Program-made: the position numbers and the translations under genes
Notes under the pieces: generated by a model
What the model saw: the letters and a program-made list of their open reading frames with translations, nothing else
Database searches by the model: none
Told to the model about the DNA's origin: nothing
Assembly: GCA_934527255.1 (NCBI GenBank)
Contig: CAKTAM010000111.1
Span: 1-5,875, forward strand
Direction of reading: 5' to 3'
Source: an uncultured Oscillospiraceae bacterium
GTDB lineage: Bacteria; Bacillota; Clostridia; Oscillospirales; Ruminococcaceae
DNA length: 5,875 bases
Part shown: positions 5,875 through 5,875 of the stretch, piece by piece
How the letters are laid out: each line of letters starts with the position of its first letter
Position numbering within the stretch: position 1 is the first letter of the stretch

Positions 5875-5875
5875 G

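Overview
The window looks like chromosomal DNA of an anaerobic, moderately G+C Firmicute, most likely a gut or fermenter clostridium of the Oscillospiraceae/Ruminococcaceae kind. This rests on strong AGGAGG-type ribosome binding sites, consensus sigma-A promoters, a DRE-TIM type (Re-face) citrate synthase instead of the usual Si-type enzyme, and an aconitase of the type common in clostridia. The taxon is inferred from gene types only.

Left part (1-2610), minus strand: one promoter (2581-2608) drives a probable Re-citrate synthase (1162-2541), a GntR/FCD regulator (503-1147) and an aconitase whose 3' part lies beyond the window edge (1-497). Gaps are 14 and 5 bases, so this reads as one operon for the oxidative branch acetyl-CoA + oxaloacetate -> citrate -> isocitrate. 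In anaerobes this branch feeds 2-oxoglutarate and glutamate synthesis; isocitrate dehydrogenase would be expected just outside. A perfect 12-bp palindrome with the GTATAC core expected for FadR/FCD-type GntR regulators lies on the -10 element and start point, so the embedded regulator probably controls its own operon.

Middle part (2644-3939), minus strand: a monocistronic two-lobed GNAT-like acyltransferase gene (2853-3827). It has its own extended -10 promoter, a structured 5' leader, and a 3' region holding three tandem self-complementary 15-base repeats that contain the stop codon. It ends in a good intrinsic terminator (2644-2681) just before the citrate synthase promoter.

Right part (3998-5875), plus strand: a divergent, nearly perfect promoter (3998-4026) is followed about 30 bases later by an intrinsic terminator (4064-4103). 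After that comes a GH32 beta-fructosidase gene without a signal peptide (4161-5717). The promoter-terminator-gene order suggests transcription attenuation or a short leader RNA. After the GH32 gene there is only non-coding DNA with small hairpins, ending in an AT-rich inverted repeat.

No mobile element, tRNA, rRNA or CRISPR array was seen. The most notable observations are the regulator-operator pair in the citrate operon, the leader terminator before GH32, and the palindromic repeats at the end of the acyltransferase gene. I did not find a clear new multi-gene system.
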